Shown here: positions 24,482-32,614 of the stretch, one piece after another | Position numbering within the stretch: the stretch's first letter is position 1 | How the letters are laid out: each line of letters opens with the position of its first letter | Source: an uncultured Arcanobacterium sp. | Lineage (GTDB): Bacteria > Actinomycetota > Actinomycetes > Actinomycetales > Actinomycetaceae | Direction: 5' to 3' | DNA: 40,566 nucleotides | NCBI RefSeq assembly: GCF_947253055.1 | Contig: NZ_CAMXYE010000002.1 | Span: forward strand, 1-40,566 | Program-made: the position numbers and the translations under genes | Notes under the pieces: model-generated | Seen by the model: the letters and a program-made list of their open reading frames with translations, nothing else | Told to the model about the DNA's origin: nothing | The model's database searches: none

Positions 24482-24745
24482 ATTTATATTTAAATAATAG
24501 TCCCTAATTCTCGCCAAATTTCTAATAAATTAATAGCACACGTATAGCTAGACCCGGCGGTACAACCCTTAAGTTAAAATAATTTTCTCTCTGCTACCGC
24601 CATCTGCACGCATTTATTTTGCTTTAAATCTCTCCCTTAATTAAACAAGAAAAAGACGAACCTAATATTTTACTTTTAGGATGCAACATACAAGCAACTA
24701 GCCCATAATTCAGGTCGGTAAATTACACTGCAAAAAATAAAAAAT
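24482..24745. other. AT-rich intergenic stretch downstream of the mutase gene
   Basis: 264 bp without any frame or structure I can support. It separates the mutase stop codon from the decayed gene. Confidence 0.5.
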
Positions 24746-26389
24746 CTATATTGCACAAAGTTGACGCACAGCTTCTTTCAATATCTGCAACCGTTTCTTT
24801 GCAGTCTGCCAATCCACTCCCTCCGAAATATCCAAAACAACTTCCAGATAACACTTCACCTTTGGTTCTGTGCCACTCGGACGAATAATTACCTGATCAT
24901 TGGCAATAGTACGTAATAAAATACCATCAGTACCCGGAGTGTCCCTATACCCATATCGTAAATCCACTCGCTCCTGCACCGCTACTCCCGCCAAATTTGT
25001 AATTTCTTTACTGCGCAAAGAATCCATTGTTTTAGAAATAAGCGAAACATTTTCCATTCGGAAAGTAAGCGGCTGAGTATAATAAAGCCCAAACTTTTCT
25101 GCCAGTTCATCAAAGTGCACTAACACGCTCTTACCCCCCGCTTTTAACTGCGCTACTATGCTTGCCACTACTACCGCCGCTGCAATTCCATCTTTATCAC
25201 GTACCGATTCTGGATCCACACAATGCCCAATAGCTTCTTCATAGCCATAAAGTAACTCCGGTGTTCGAGATATCCACTTAAAACCAGTAAGTGTAGTGAC
25301 ATGAGTCAAACCACGTGCCTGCGAGATTTTTCCTAATGATCTACCCGATACGATAGAACTAGCTGTAACTCCACCCCGTTTTCCACGCGTAATATATTCA
25401 CCAATTAAAACCCCGGTTTCATCTCCAGAAAGTTTTACCCATCCTGGCCCAACAGGAGTTCCCACACTTGGAGAATTACGTCCTGGAACTGCAATCGCAC
25501 ATCGATCAGCGTCTGGGTCTAGAGCAATTATTAAATCTGCCCCTACTTCATTGGCGCGCTCCACAGCTAAATCAAGTGCCCCTTCCTCTTCTGGATTTGG
25601 GAAAGGCACACTTGGAAATTCTGGATCTGGCTGCCACTGTTTTTCCACTAAAGTAATATCGGAAAATCCAGCAGCCTGCAAAATAGCTAAAGCAATTTCC
25701 CCACCCACGCCATGCATAGGGGTAAGCACAATTTTAATAGGAGCTGGCTTTCCTAATCGAGTAGTTACTTCCTGATAGGCCATCCTTGTATCGATTTTCT
25801 TAATTGCATCAGAAAGCGGTAGCTGATTAGCTCCAGGAGCATTAGCTATACAAGCGGCAATTTCTTTATCAATTGGAGGAACTATCTGCACCCCTTCCGC
25901 AGCTCCAGTCGCAACTCGCCCACCAAGATACACCTTATAACCATTATCTTGTTTAGGATTATGGGACGCCGTAACCATAATTCCTGCATCTGCTTGCAAA
26001 TAGCGCACACTAAAAGCAGTTAGTGGAGTGGGCTGAGCTAAAGGCAATAACCAAGCACTTCCGCCTGCTCCAGCGACCACAGCTGCCGCCGCTTGCGCAA
26101 ACTCTTTTGAACCATGGCGCGCATCGCAGCCAATCACTACCTTTGGTTTATCTACCTGTGTATTTAACCAAGCCATCAATCCTGCAGTAGCCCTCATCAC
26201 CACAGCTTTATTCATGCGAGATTCACCGTATCCAAGCTCACCCCGTAATCCAGCAGTTCCAAATTTTAAGGGACCGGCAAAGGCTTTCGCCAATGCTACT
26301 GGATTATCCAAATCAGCACGCAAGGCGGCGCGTGTATTAGCATCTGGATCTTGCGCTAGCCACATTTTTGCTTTTAAAAGTAAATCCAT
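24746..26389 (-). CDS. Phosphoglucomutase/phosphomannomutase family enzyme (PmmB/PGM2-like)
   Basis: This 547-aa alpha-D-phosphohexomutase has all four active-site loops: phosphoserine loop TASHNPKQDNGYKVY (near 140), metal loop ALDPDADR (near 290), sugar-binding GYEEAIGHC, and phosphate loop RPSGTEPKVK (near 502). The N-terminal FGTAGLRGELGYGESRMN is typical of the PmmB/PGM2 branch, some members of which interconvert ribose-1-phosphate and ribose-5-phosphate. In M. tuberculosis pmmB lies next to the PNP gene, which fits a phosphopentomutase role here. I start at ATG 26389 because the GTG six bases upstream belongs to the GAGGTG ribosome binding site. The sugar substrate is not determined by sequence. 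Confidence 0.9.
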   Translation of the reverse strand: MDLLLKAKMWLAQDPDANTRAALRADLDNPVALAKAFAGPLKFGTAGLRGELGYGESRMNKAVVMRATAGLMAWLNTQVDKPKVVIGCDARHGSKEFAQAAAAVVAGAGGSAWLLPLAQPTPLTAFSVRYLQADAGIMVTASHNPKQDNGYKVYLGGRVATGAAEGVQIVPPIDKEIAACIANAPGANQLPLSDAIKKIDTRMAYQEVTTRLGKPAPIKIVLTPMHGVGGEIALAILQAAGFSDITLVEKQWQPDPEFPSVPFPNPEEEGALDLAVERANEVGADLIIALDPDADRCAIAVPGRNSPSVGTPVGPGWVKLSGDETGVLIGEYITRGKRGGVTASSIVSGRSLGKISQARGLTHVTTLTGFKWISRTPELLYGYEEAIGHCVDPESVRDKDGIAAAVVVASIVAQLKAGGKSVLVHFDELAEKFGLYYTQPLTFRMENVSLISKTMDSLRSKEITNLAGVAVQERVDLRYGYRDTPGTDGILLRTIANDQVIIRPSGTEPKVKCYLEVVLDISEGVDWQTAKKRLQILKEAVRQLCAI

Positions 26390-26539
26390 ACCCACCTCAA
26401 TCTTCGAAAATAAAATGCGAATGCTGGATACAATGTAGAAAAATGAAAACAGCTCGCTTCCGAGATAACAACATACGGTATATCTAACTACTCAGTAGAT
26501 TACATCGCCTATAAATATAAAAATTACTAAATACTAAAA

Positions 26540-27664
26540 TCAGTACCAACCCACGCGCTGGGAGTGTGCCCAAGCCGCAGCCGGCGAACCGTAACGGCCT
26601 TTAATATAGCCCAGCCCCCAACTAATTTGCGTACTCGGATTGGTACGCCAATCTGCACCCGCGGAAGCCATCTTACTGCCCGGAAGTGCCTGCGGAATAC
26701 CATAAGCTCCGGAGCTGCCGTTGCTCGCGGTGTGATTCCATTTAGATTCGCGCTGCCACAGCGCATCTAAATAGCCAAACTGATCTTCACCCCAACCGTA
26801 AGAAGCGAGCATGCTCTTCGCAATCGCGCGCGCTGAACCCGGATCTACTGGCCCGGAAGCTGGCGCAGCTGCCTGCCCCGCTCCTACGCACACAATTTGC
26901 TGCACCGGGGCTTTCGTATAGCTTTCTGCCTGCACTTCCCGCGCAGTCTCGGCGCCATCTCGATAAGTAATGCGCACGGTACGCGTGCCCGCGCCCTCTA
27001 CTCCGTGCTGCTCTACTACGCGCTCTCCCGCCGTTAAATTCGCATCCGCCTTTTCTACCGTCTCAAAGGGCTGAGTGAAATTTTCGGTGAGCGTCTTATA
27101 GGTAATCCGCACAATTTTTACTTCTAGACCCGCTTTTACCGGCGTATCTAGGGGCAGCGATACTTCATCTGCTTCTTGCACCAGAATATCGGCTGCTTTA
27201 AGCGCTTTCGCCAGTGAAGTACCAGCAATAGCCTCTACTTTTTGCGTTTTTCCGTCTACCTGTACGGTGAAATCTACTTTTGTAATCATAGGTGCGGAGG
27301 CAGCTCCCAAGTGGAAATTGCTTCCATCTGCCGGAGCAAAATTATTCAGCGAACTCGCACCCGCCATTACCGTCAAACCGGAAGTGGCTGCTACTAATCC
27401 CAACACCGCTAATTTCGAACGCCCAAAAACACGGCGCACCGTCAGCGGAGAACTCACTGCTACCTTAGAAATTACTAAGTTTTCATTCATGTATTCCGCA
27501 TAGGGATTAGCGGGAAAAAATGCCGAGGTAGCCGCTTTTTTCTGCGCTTGTTGCGCTAAGCGCCGGGCGCGGCGAGAACCTGGCCGCGGCTTCTCTGCCA
27601 GCTGCTCCACGGTAATACTACCCGGAGTGAGCGGACGAAGAGCAGGGGCACTATGTCTACCCAA
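26540..27664 (-). CDS. G5-domain cell-wall hydrolase (RpfB-position lytic transglycosylase)
   Basis: This 374-aa envelope protein has a basic cytoplasmic N-terminus, one membrane segment (about 85-108), a DUF348/ubiquitin-like domain (about 128-180), a G5 domain (about 185-262) and a C-terminal lysozyme-like transglycosylase domain (about 285-374). The last has candidate catalytic Glu306 (WQRESKWN), followed by SNGSSGAYGIPQALPGSKM and WGLGYIKGRYGSP. It occupies the rpfB locus between tatD and rsmA and shares RpfB architecture. However, the catalytic domain reads as SLT/aggregation-promoting-factor type rather than a resuscitation-promoting-factor domain. The start appears to be TTG 27664 (MGRHSAP, a common actinobacterial beginning) after GGTGAT. 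Probable role: peptidoglycan remodelling at growth or division. Confidence 0.87.
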   Translation of the reverse strand: MGRHSAPALRPLTPGSITVEQLAEKPRPGSRRARRLAQQAQKKAATSAFFPANPYAEYMNENLVISKVAVSSPLTVRRVFGRSKLAVLGLVAATSGLTVMAGASSLNNFAPADGSNFHLGAASAPMITKVDFTVQVDGKTQKVEAIAGTSLAKALKAADILVQEADEVSLPLDTPVKAGLEVKIVRITYKTLTENFTQPFETVEKADANLTAGERVVEQHGVEGAGTRTVRITYRDGAETAREVQAESYTKAPVQQIVCVGAGQAAAPASGPVDPGSARAIAKSMLASYGWGEDQFGYLDALWQRESKWNHTASNGSSGAYGIPQALPGSKMASAGADWRTNPSTQISWGLGYIKGRYGSPAAAWAHSQRVGWY

Positions 27665-27771
27665 AATTAATCACCATACTTGGAATCGATTAGAACAGAA
27701 TCATTTTCCGTTATCTTACGTATATAAATTGTAATCAAATTGTTATTCTTTGCAAACTCTGGTGGGCAAAA

Positions 27772-28716
27772 TTACAGAAAATCATAGACGCGGCGCGTAT
27801 TGGCGCGCAGAATTTTGCACCACTCAGCCAGCTCTATTCCCCGGCATTCTGCCAGATAGCGCGCGGTATAAGCCACTCCCCACACCACATTTGGATGTCC
27901 ACGATAAGGAAGAGGCGTCAAATAAGGGGCATCTGTTTCTACCAGAATTAACTCGGTGGGTAAGCAGAGAAAAGCTGCTCGTAAATCCGCATTTGCCGGA
28001 TATGTGACATTTCCAGAAAAAGAAGCATACCAGCCAGAACGCGCACAAATTTCGGCCAGTTCTCTATCTCCAGAAAAACAGTGAAAGACGGTGTGCTCTG
28101 GCGCTCCGTCGCGCCGCAAAATATCTACCACATCCGCATGCGCTTCTCGATCGTGAATTTGCAGCGGTTTACCCAACTCTTTTGCCAAAGCGATATGCGC
28201 CCGAAATGCTTCTTTTTGTGCAGCTTTCCCGCTGGGGCCGGTGCGGAAATAATCTAAACCGCTTTCCCCTACTGCCACCACTTCCGGCGCTTGCGCCGCT
28301 TCTGCCACTACTTCTATCGCCGCCGCCAGAGAATACTCTCGATGATAGTCTTCCTGCTCTGGCTGCAAACCGTCGGGCGAGGCTTCTTCTACTCCCGCAT
28401 GCAGTGCCGCCTCATTCGGATGAATCGCTAGCGCCGCCCCGATATTCGGATATTTTTCTGCCAAGGCGCGCGTATAGGCCAAAGAAGGAATATCGCATCC
28501 AGAGGTAATAGCTCCTGCTACTCCGGCTGCCTCCATCCCCGCTAAAAGCGTATCGAGATATATGGGAGGAAGTAACTCGCCATCCGCATCAACAGCCTGC
28601 TGCTTCCCAGCCACCGGAATCTGCTGCTCCGCAATATGCGTATGATTATCGACTATTAACTCTGGTAATTTCTCAGCTATCGGCGGTACAAAATCTTTGC
28701 GTTTTTTCTTCCCCAT
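27772..28716 (-). CDS. TatD family metal-dependent hydrolase
   Basis: A 314-aa TIM-barrel amidohydrolase of the TatD nuclease family. Metal ligands are visible in DNHTHI (N-terminal), GESGLDYFR, QIHDREAH, FHCFSGD and VETDAPYL. The family is associated with DNA 3'-5' exonuclease activity in repair, but the exact role is unclear. An insertion after the first motif (about 30-50) is ordinary for actinobacterial members. It lies 17 bp after metG and 107 bp before the rpfB-like gene, the standard order, so metG-tatD is probably one operon. Confidence 0.93.
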   Translation of the reverse strand: MGKKKRKDFVPPIAEKLPELIVDNHTHIAEQQIPVAGKQQAVDADGELLPPIYLDTLLAGMEAAGVAGAITSGCDIPSLAYTRALAEKYPNIGAALAIHPNEAALHAGVEEASPDGLQPEQEDYHREYSLAAAIEVVAEAAQAPEVVAVGESGLDYFRTGPSGKAAQKEAFRAHIALAKELGKPLQIHDREAHADVVDILRRDGAPEHTVFHCFSGDRELAEICARSGWYASFSGNVTYPANADLRAAFLCLPTELILVETDAPYLTPLPYRGHPNVVWGVAYTARYLAECRGIELAEWCKILRANTRRVYDFL

Positions 28717-28733
28717 CTGCTCTCACTCTATAT

Positions 28734-30554
28734 TTATAGCGAGTTTTCTGGCGCGCCGCCCAGCCGCTCCAGCTCTTCATCTATCACGGCTTCATCGAGC
28801 TTCTTAAAGACGGGCTTAGGCTTCGAGATTGGCGTCCCCACCACTACCGGGCGGCTCTCCCAAGCGGGAACATTCCGATAATCACCCGTAATGATTGGAT
28901 AAGGATGGCCAGAATCTAAATCTTGCGTCTCCACTAGCTTCGGCATCGGCGCTATATCTCCGGCGCCGCCCAGGATTTTATCAATCATATTTGCCGAATG
29001 CGGCAAAAATACGCTGAGCATCGTATTCAAATCGGCAACCGCCTGCACCAGCGTATGCAATACCGTAGCTAGACGCTCCCGCTGCGCCGGATCTTTCATT
29101 TTGAAAGGCTCAGTGCGCGATATGTAGGTATTAGCTTCTCCCACTAGGCGCATTATCTCCATGAGGGCTGCCCGCTGATGATGCTCCGCAATCAACTCGC
29201 CTACCTGCGTAAATCCTTGAGAAATAGCTTGCAGCAGTTGCGTGTCGATTTCCGCTAAAGCGCCAGGCGCGGGAATTTCCCCAAAATTCTTCGCCACCAT
29301 TGCCGCCGTACGACTCACTAAATTACCCCAGCCAGCTACTAATTCAGAATTATTGCGACGCACAAATTCTTTCCAAGTAAAATCAGCATCGGAAGTTTCA
29401 GGGCCCGCAATGGAGATGAAGTAACGCAAGGCATCTGCTCCGTAGCGCTCCAACACATCGCGTACATAAATCACCACCTGCTTAGAGGAAGAAAACTTCT
29501 TCCCTTCCATAGTCAGGAATTCACTGGCTACTACCTGCGTAGGCAGGTTCAATACCCCAAATTCGTGGGTGCTCCCGCCGTATTTTCCTTCTCCGTTATA
29601 GGCCAGTAATTCGGCTGGCCAAATCTGGGAGTGGAAAACTATATTGTCTTTCCCCATAAAGTAGTAGGAAAGCGCCTCGGGATTATTCCACCATTCCCGC
29701 CAGTCTTCTCGGCTTCCTTGGCCAACTTCTTCGCGCCGCCGCGCCCATTCAATCGAGGCGGAAAGATAACCGATTACTGCATCGAACCAGACGTAGAGGC
29801 GCTTATGTGGCTGATCTTCCCAACCGGGCACCGGAATACCCCAGGTAATATCCCGGGTCATCGCCCGCGGGCGCACATCTTCTAATAAGTGCTGTGAAAA
29901 AGAAATCACATTCGGGCGCCACTTCCCGGCTTTTTCTACTTCGTCTAACCAGGTACTCAGAGCATCCGCTAGAGCGGGTAAATCAAGAAAATAATGTTCA
30001 GTTTCTTTAAATTCCGGCCGCAGCCCCGACACCTTCGATACGGGGTCGATTAAATCCTGCGGATCCAACTGATTTCCGCAGTTATCGCACTGATCTCCGC
30101 GCGCGCCCGCCGCTCCACAAATGGGGCAAGTTCCTTCAATATAGCGATCAGGAAGAGTATTTCCCGTGCGCGGATCGAAAGCTACGAGCGTTTTCTGCAC
30201 TTTCATATAGCCATTTTCCCGGCAGCCAATAAAAAGCTGCTGTACTACCTCTTCGTGATTCTGCGTGGTAGTGCGAGTAAATAAATCATAGGAGAGTCCC
30301 AGATTCACTAAATCTTCTACAATAATTCGATTGTTTTTATCCGCCAATGCTTGCGGAGAGGTTCCGTCTTTATCCGCTGCCACCATGATTGGGGTGCCAT
30401 GCTCATCGGTACCAGAAACCATTAATACTTCATGGCCGGCCATGCGCATATAGCGGGAAAATACATCAGAAGGTACCCCAAAACCGGCTACGTGGCCAAT
30501 ATGGCGGGGGCCATTCGCATAGGGCCAAGCTACTGCAGATAAAATTTTCGACAT
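28734..30554 (-). CDS. metG: Methionyl-tRNA synthetase
   Basis: This class I synthetase charges tRNA-Met (606 aa). Visible are the HIGH motif (His18-His21, PRHIGHVAG), GTDEHGTP, a zinc knuckle with Cys143, Cys146, Cys156 and Cys159 (CPICG...CDNCG), WFDAVIGYLSAS, and the KMSKS equivalent KFSSSK near residue 353. The anticodon-binding helical domain follows. It lacks the C-terminal EMAP/Trbp111-like dimerisation domain found in some bacteria, which is normal for actinobacteria. The start is ATG, with AGAGGT directly upstream. It is divergent from the nicotinamidase-like gene over a 111-bp gap. Confidence 0.97.
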   Translation of the reverse strand: MSKILSAVAWPYANGPRHIGHVAGFGVPSDVFSRYMRMAGHEVLMVSGTDEHGTPIMVAADKDGTSPQALADKNNRIIVEDLVNLGLSYDLFTRTTTQNHEEVVQQLFIGCRENGYMKVQKTLVAFDPRTGNTLPDRYIEGTCPICGAAGARGDQCDNCGNQLDPQDLIDPVSKVSGLRPEFKETEHYFLDLPALADALSTWLDEVEKAGKWRPNVISFSQHLLEDVRPRAMTRDITWGIPVPGWEDQPHKRLYVWFDAVIGYLSASIEWARRREEVGQGSREDWREWWNNPEALSYYFMGKDNIVFHSQIWPAELLAYNGEGKYGGSTHEFGVLNLPTQVVASEFLTMEGKKFSSSKQVVIYVRDVLERYGADALRYFISIAGPETSDADFTWKEFVRRNNSELVAGWGNLVSRTAAMVAKNFGEIPAPGALAEIDTQLLQAISQGFTQVGELIAEHHQRAALMEIMRLVGEANTYISRTEPFKMKDPAQRERLATVLHTLVQAVADLNTMLSVFLPHSANMIDKILGGAGDIAPMPKLVETQDLDSGHPYPIITGDYRNVPAWESRPVVVGTPISKPKPVFKKLDEAVIDEELERLGGAPENSL

Positions 30555-30665
30555 ACCTCTAGGGTAAGACTTTCACCAGTGCGAGGTAAACCCAAAGGCA
30601 AATTCTGAAAAATATCGTAAACTTAACTATAGATATTTTCGGCAGTTTCGATAGAAGGAAAGACG

Positions 30666-31718
30666 ATGCATACGAAAAATCGAGCTCTCATTATTGTGGA
30701 TGTACAGCCTACTTTCTGTGAAGGAGGCGCATTAGGAGTAGCCGGGGGAAATGCGGTAGCGGAGCGCATCGCCGATTTCGTAAATACCTATGCCGCAGAA
30801 TATGCGTTTATTGTCACTACCCAAGATTGGCATATATCTCCCGGAAAGCATTTTTCAGATAATCCGGATTTTGTAGATACCTGGCCACCTCACGGAGTAG
30901 CGGGAAGTGCCGAAGCTGAGCTCCATCCAGCCATAGTTAATTTACCAATCGACGATATGGTGAAAAAGGGGCAGTATTCAGCAGCTTATTCTGGGTTCGA
31001 AGGATGCACCGAAGAGGGGCTACAACTAGAAGAACTGCTACGTATCCACGATATAGATAGTATAGATATCGTGGGAATTGCCGAATCACATTGCGTAAAA
31101 GAAACTGCGCTCGACGCCCTTGAGGCCGGATGGCCGGTGCGGGTATTTTCTGATTTGACGGTGCCCACTTCCCCAGAGCTCGGAGTAGCCGCGCGCGCCG
31201 AAATGCAGAAAGCAGGAATTTCTTTACTCCCTGCGGCAGAAGCTTTTGCTTCTTATACCGATTCTCCAGCTGATTACGAGGATGACGAGCCAACTAGCTG
31301 GGGGCGCGCCGATTCTTGGGGAGAAGACGATTCTGATTATCTAGAGGAAAGTTACTCGGACGACCGCTGGGCGGATACCGATTGGGATCACGACGAAGCT
31401 GGAGCAGCTGATTTTCAAGATGATGAACTTCCGCAGCAGCCTTTACCGGGCACCGAAGCCGTGAATAATCGCGATAATTATGACGACGATGCAGATGCAG
31501 AGCTCACTTCCGACGGCGAAGAAGAAGAGCTCTCCAATCTAGATCAGTTACAGGCGGCAGAAGATCTGGCCGGTATCGATTTCTCCGAATTTGGGATTGA
31601 CGACGCAGAGCTAGATCTCGATGAAGATATCGATTTTTCTGCAGAAGTAAGCGAAGAAGATTTTGATTTTTCCGATATTGATTTAGATGAATACAATCTC
31701 GGAAATCCGGGGAAATAG
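30666..31718 (+). CDS. Nicotinamidase-like amidohydrolase with acidic C-terminal tail
   Basis: Residues 1-200 form an isochorismatase-fold domain close to PncA, which converts nicotinamide to nicotinate for NAD recycling. The catalytic triad is Asp12 (VDVQ), a Lys at 100 or 101 (VKKGQYSAAYSGF) and Cys143 (ESHCVKETALDAL). Metal-site residues are Asp54 and His56 (TQDWH) and His76 (WPPHGV). Residues 204-350 are not part of the fold: over a third are Asp or Glu, with Trp-, Tyr- and Phe-containing repeats such as DFSDIDLDEY, so the tail is probably disordered and strongly negative. ATG 30666 follows AAGGAAAG. Family assignment is secure; nicotinamide as substrate is probable; the tail's role is unknown. 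Confidence 0.85.
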   Translation: MHTKNRALIIVDVQPTFCEGGALGVAGGNAVAERIADFVNTYAAEYAFIVTTQDWHISPGKHFSDNPDFVDTWPPHGVAGSAEAELHPAIVNLPIDDMVKKGQYSAAYSGFEGCTEEGLQLEELLRIHDIDSIDIVGIAESHCVKETALDALEAGWPVRVFSDLTVPTSPELGVAARAEMQKAGISLLPAAEAFASYTDSPADYEDDEPTSWGRADSWGEDDSDYLEESYSDDRWADTDWDHDEAGAADFQDDELPQQPLPGTEAVNNRDNYDDDADAELTSDGEEEELSNLDQLQAAEDLAGIDFSEFGIDDAELDLDEDIDFSAEVSEEDFDFSDIDLDEYNLGNPGK

Positions 31719-31726
31719 CTAGCTGA

Positions 31727-31784
31727 TTATCTAAGTGCGCATAGCTGCTTATCTAAGTGCGCATAGCTGCTTATCTAAGTGCGC
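31727..31784. repeat. 22-bp tandem repeat across the rsmI stop codon
   Basis: Two perfect copies of a 22-bp unit (31727-31748 and 31749-31770, starting TTATCTAAGTGCGC) are followed by a partial third copy, 31771-31784. The third copy contains the rsmI stop codon (31771-31773) and its last residues ALR. The other copies fill the 52-bp gap to the convergent nicotinamidase stop. No intrinsic terminator is visible in this gap. Confidence 0.95.
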
Positions 31785-32589
31785 GCTCGTAAATCTCATT
31801 TGCCCGCAAATTGTGACGTTTAGCCACGTAGCTGGCCGCATCTTTTAAGCGTAAACCGAGTGCGTGCAGCTCTTGCACTTCTTCCAACACCGCGGCCGAG
31901 ATATCCGTATCCTTTTCGGAGCAGCCCGCTACTACGAGCGTAACCTCTCCTAAAATTTCTTGCGCCGCTGCCCGCTGCTGTAGATCTGCTAAAGTACCAC
32001 GGCACACTTCTTCATGCGTTTTCGTCAATTCCCGGCAGAGCGCAGCCCGGCGTTGCTCGCCAAAAGCTGCCGCTAAATCTGCCAAAGTGGCCGCCACCCG
32101 CCGCGGAGATTCGAAAAATATCCACGTAGTATCCAGCGCCGCTAAACTATTTAATACGCGGCTGCGCTCCCCCGCTTTCCGCGGGAGAAATCCAAAGAAA
32201 GTAAAACGATTACTAGGCAGGCCGGAGAGAGCCAGCGCGGTGAGTGCCGCCGAGGGGCCAGGAATCACTTGCACCGGAACTCCAGCGGCTGCAGCAAGCT
32301 TCACTAATCGGTATCCGGGGTCGGATACCACCGGCATTCCCGCGTCACTCACCATTAATATATCGGTGCCTGCGGCCGCAGCAGCCACCAATTTCGGAGC
32401 CACTTTTTCTTCATTGTGGTCATGATAGGGAATCACTTGTGCCGATATTTTTATCCCTAAACGCTGCGCTAGGGAACGCAGACGGCGCGTATCTTCGGCT
32501 GCAATTAACTCTGCTTCTTGCAGAGCTCGGCGCAGCCGCGGGGAAGCGTCGTCATCGTTCCCTAGCGGAGTAGCAGCAAGAGTAATCAT
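31771..32589 (-). CDS. rsmI: 16S rRNA (cytidine1402-2'-O)-methyltransferase
   Basis: RsmI methylates C1402 in the ribosomal decoding centre. The 272-aa protein has the tetrapyrrole-methylase-like fold: LAATPLGNDDDASPR at the N-terminus, AAEDTRR, the SAM-binding VSDAGMPVVSDPG, VIPGPSAALTALALSGLP, FGFLPRK, FESPRR, CRELTKTHEE and GEVTLVV. It begins 25 bp after the SDR gene, so it may be transcribed from the ALDH-SDR operon. In related genomes rsmI is near metG, so this is a backbone gene. Confidence 0.96.
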   Translation of the reverse strand: MITLAATPLGNDDDASPRLRRALQEAELIAAEDTRRLRSLAQRLGIKISAQVIPYHDHNEEKVAPKLVAAAAAGTDILMVSDAGMPVVSDPGYRLVKLAAAAGVPVQVIPGPSAALTALALSGLPSNRFTFFGFLPRKAGERSRVLNSLAALDTTWIFFESPRRVAATLADLAAAFGEQRRAALCRELTKTHEEVCRGTLADLQQRAAAQEILGEVTLVVAGCSEKDTDISAAVLEEVQELHALGLRLKDAASYVAKRHNLRANEIYERALR

Positions 32590-32614
32590 AAATAATCACT
32601 GAGCAGCCATTACT

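Noticed and set aside
14641..26395. Integrated mobile element with integrase or attachment sites
   Set aside because: No transposase, integrase, flanking direct repeat or tRNA target was seen at either boundary; the block is described only as accessory.
27665..27771. Cyclic di-AMP riboswitch upstream of the rpfB-like gene
   Set aside because: The gap is about 107 bp and AT-rich, too short for that riboswitch, and its conserved segments are absent.
14721..31784. CRISPR array
   Set aside because: The tandem repeats have 7-24 bp units with no spacers between them and no cas genes nearby.
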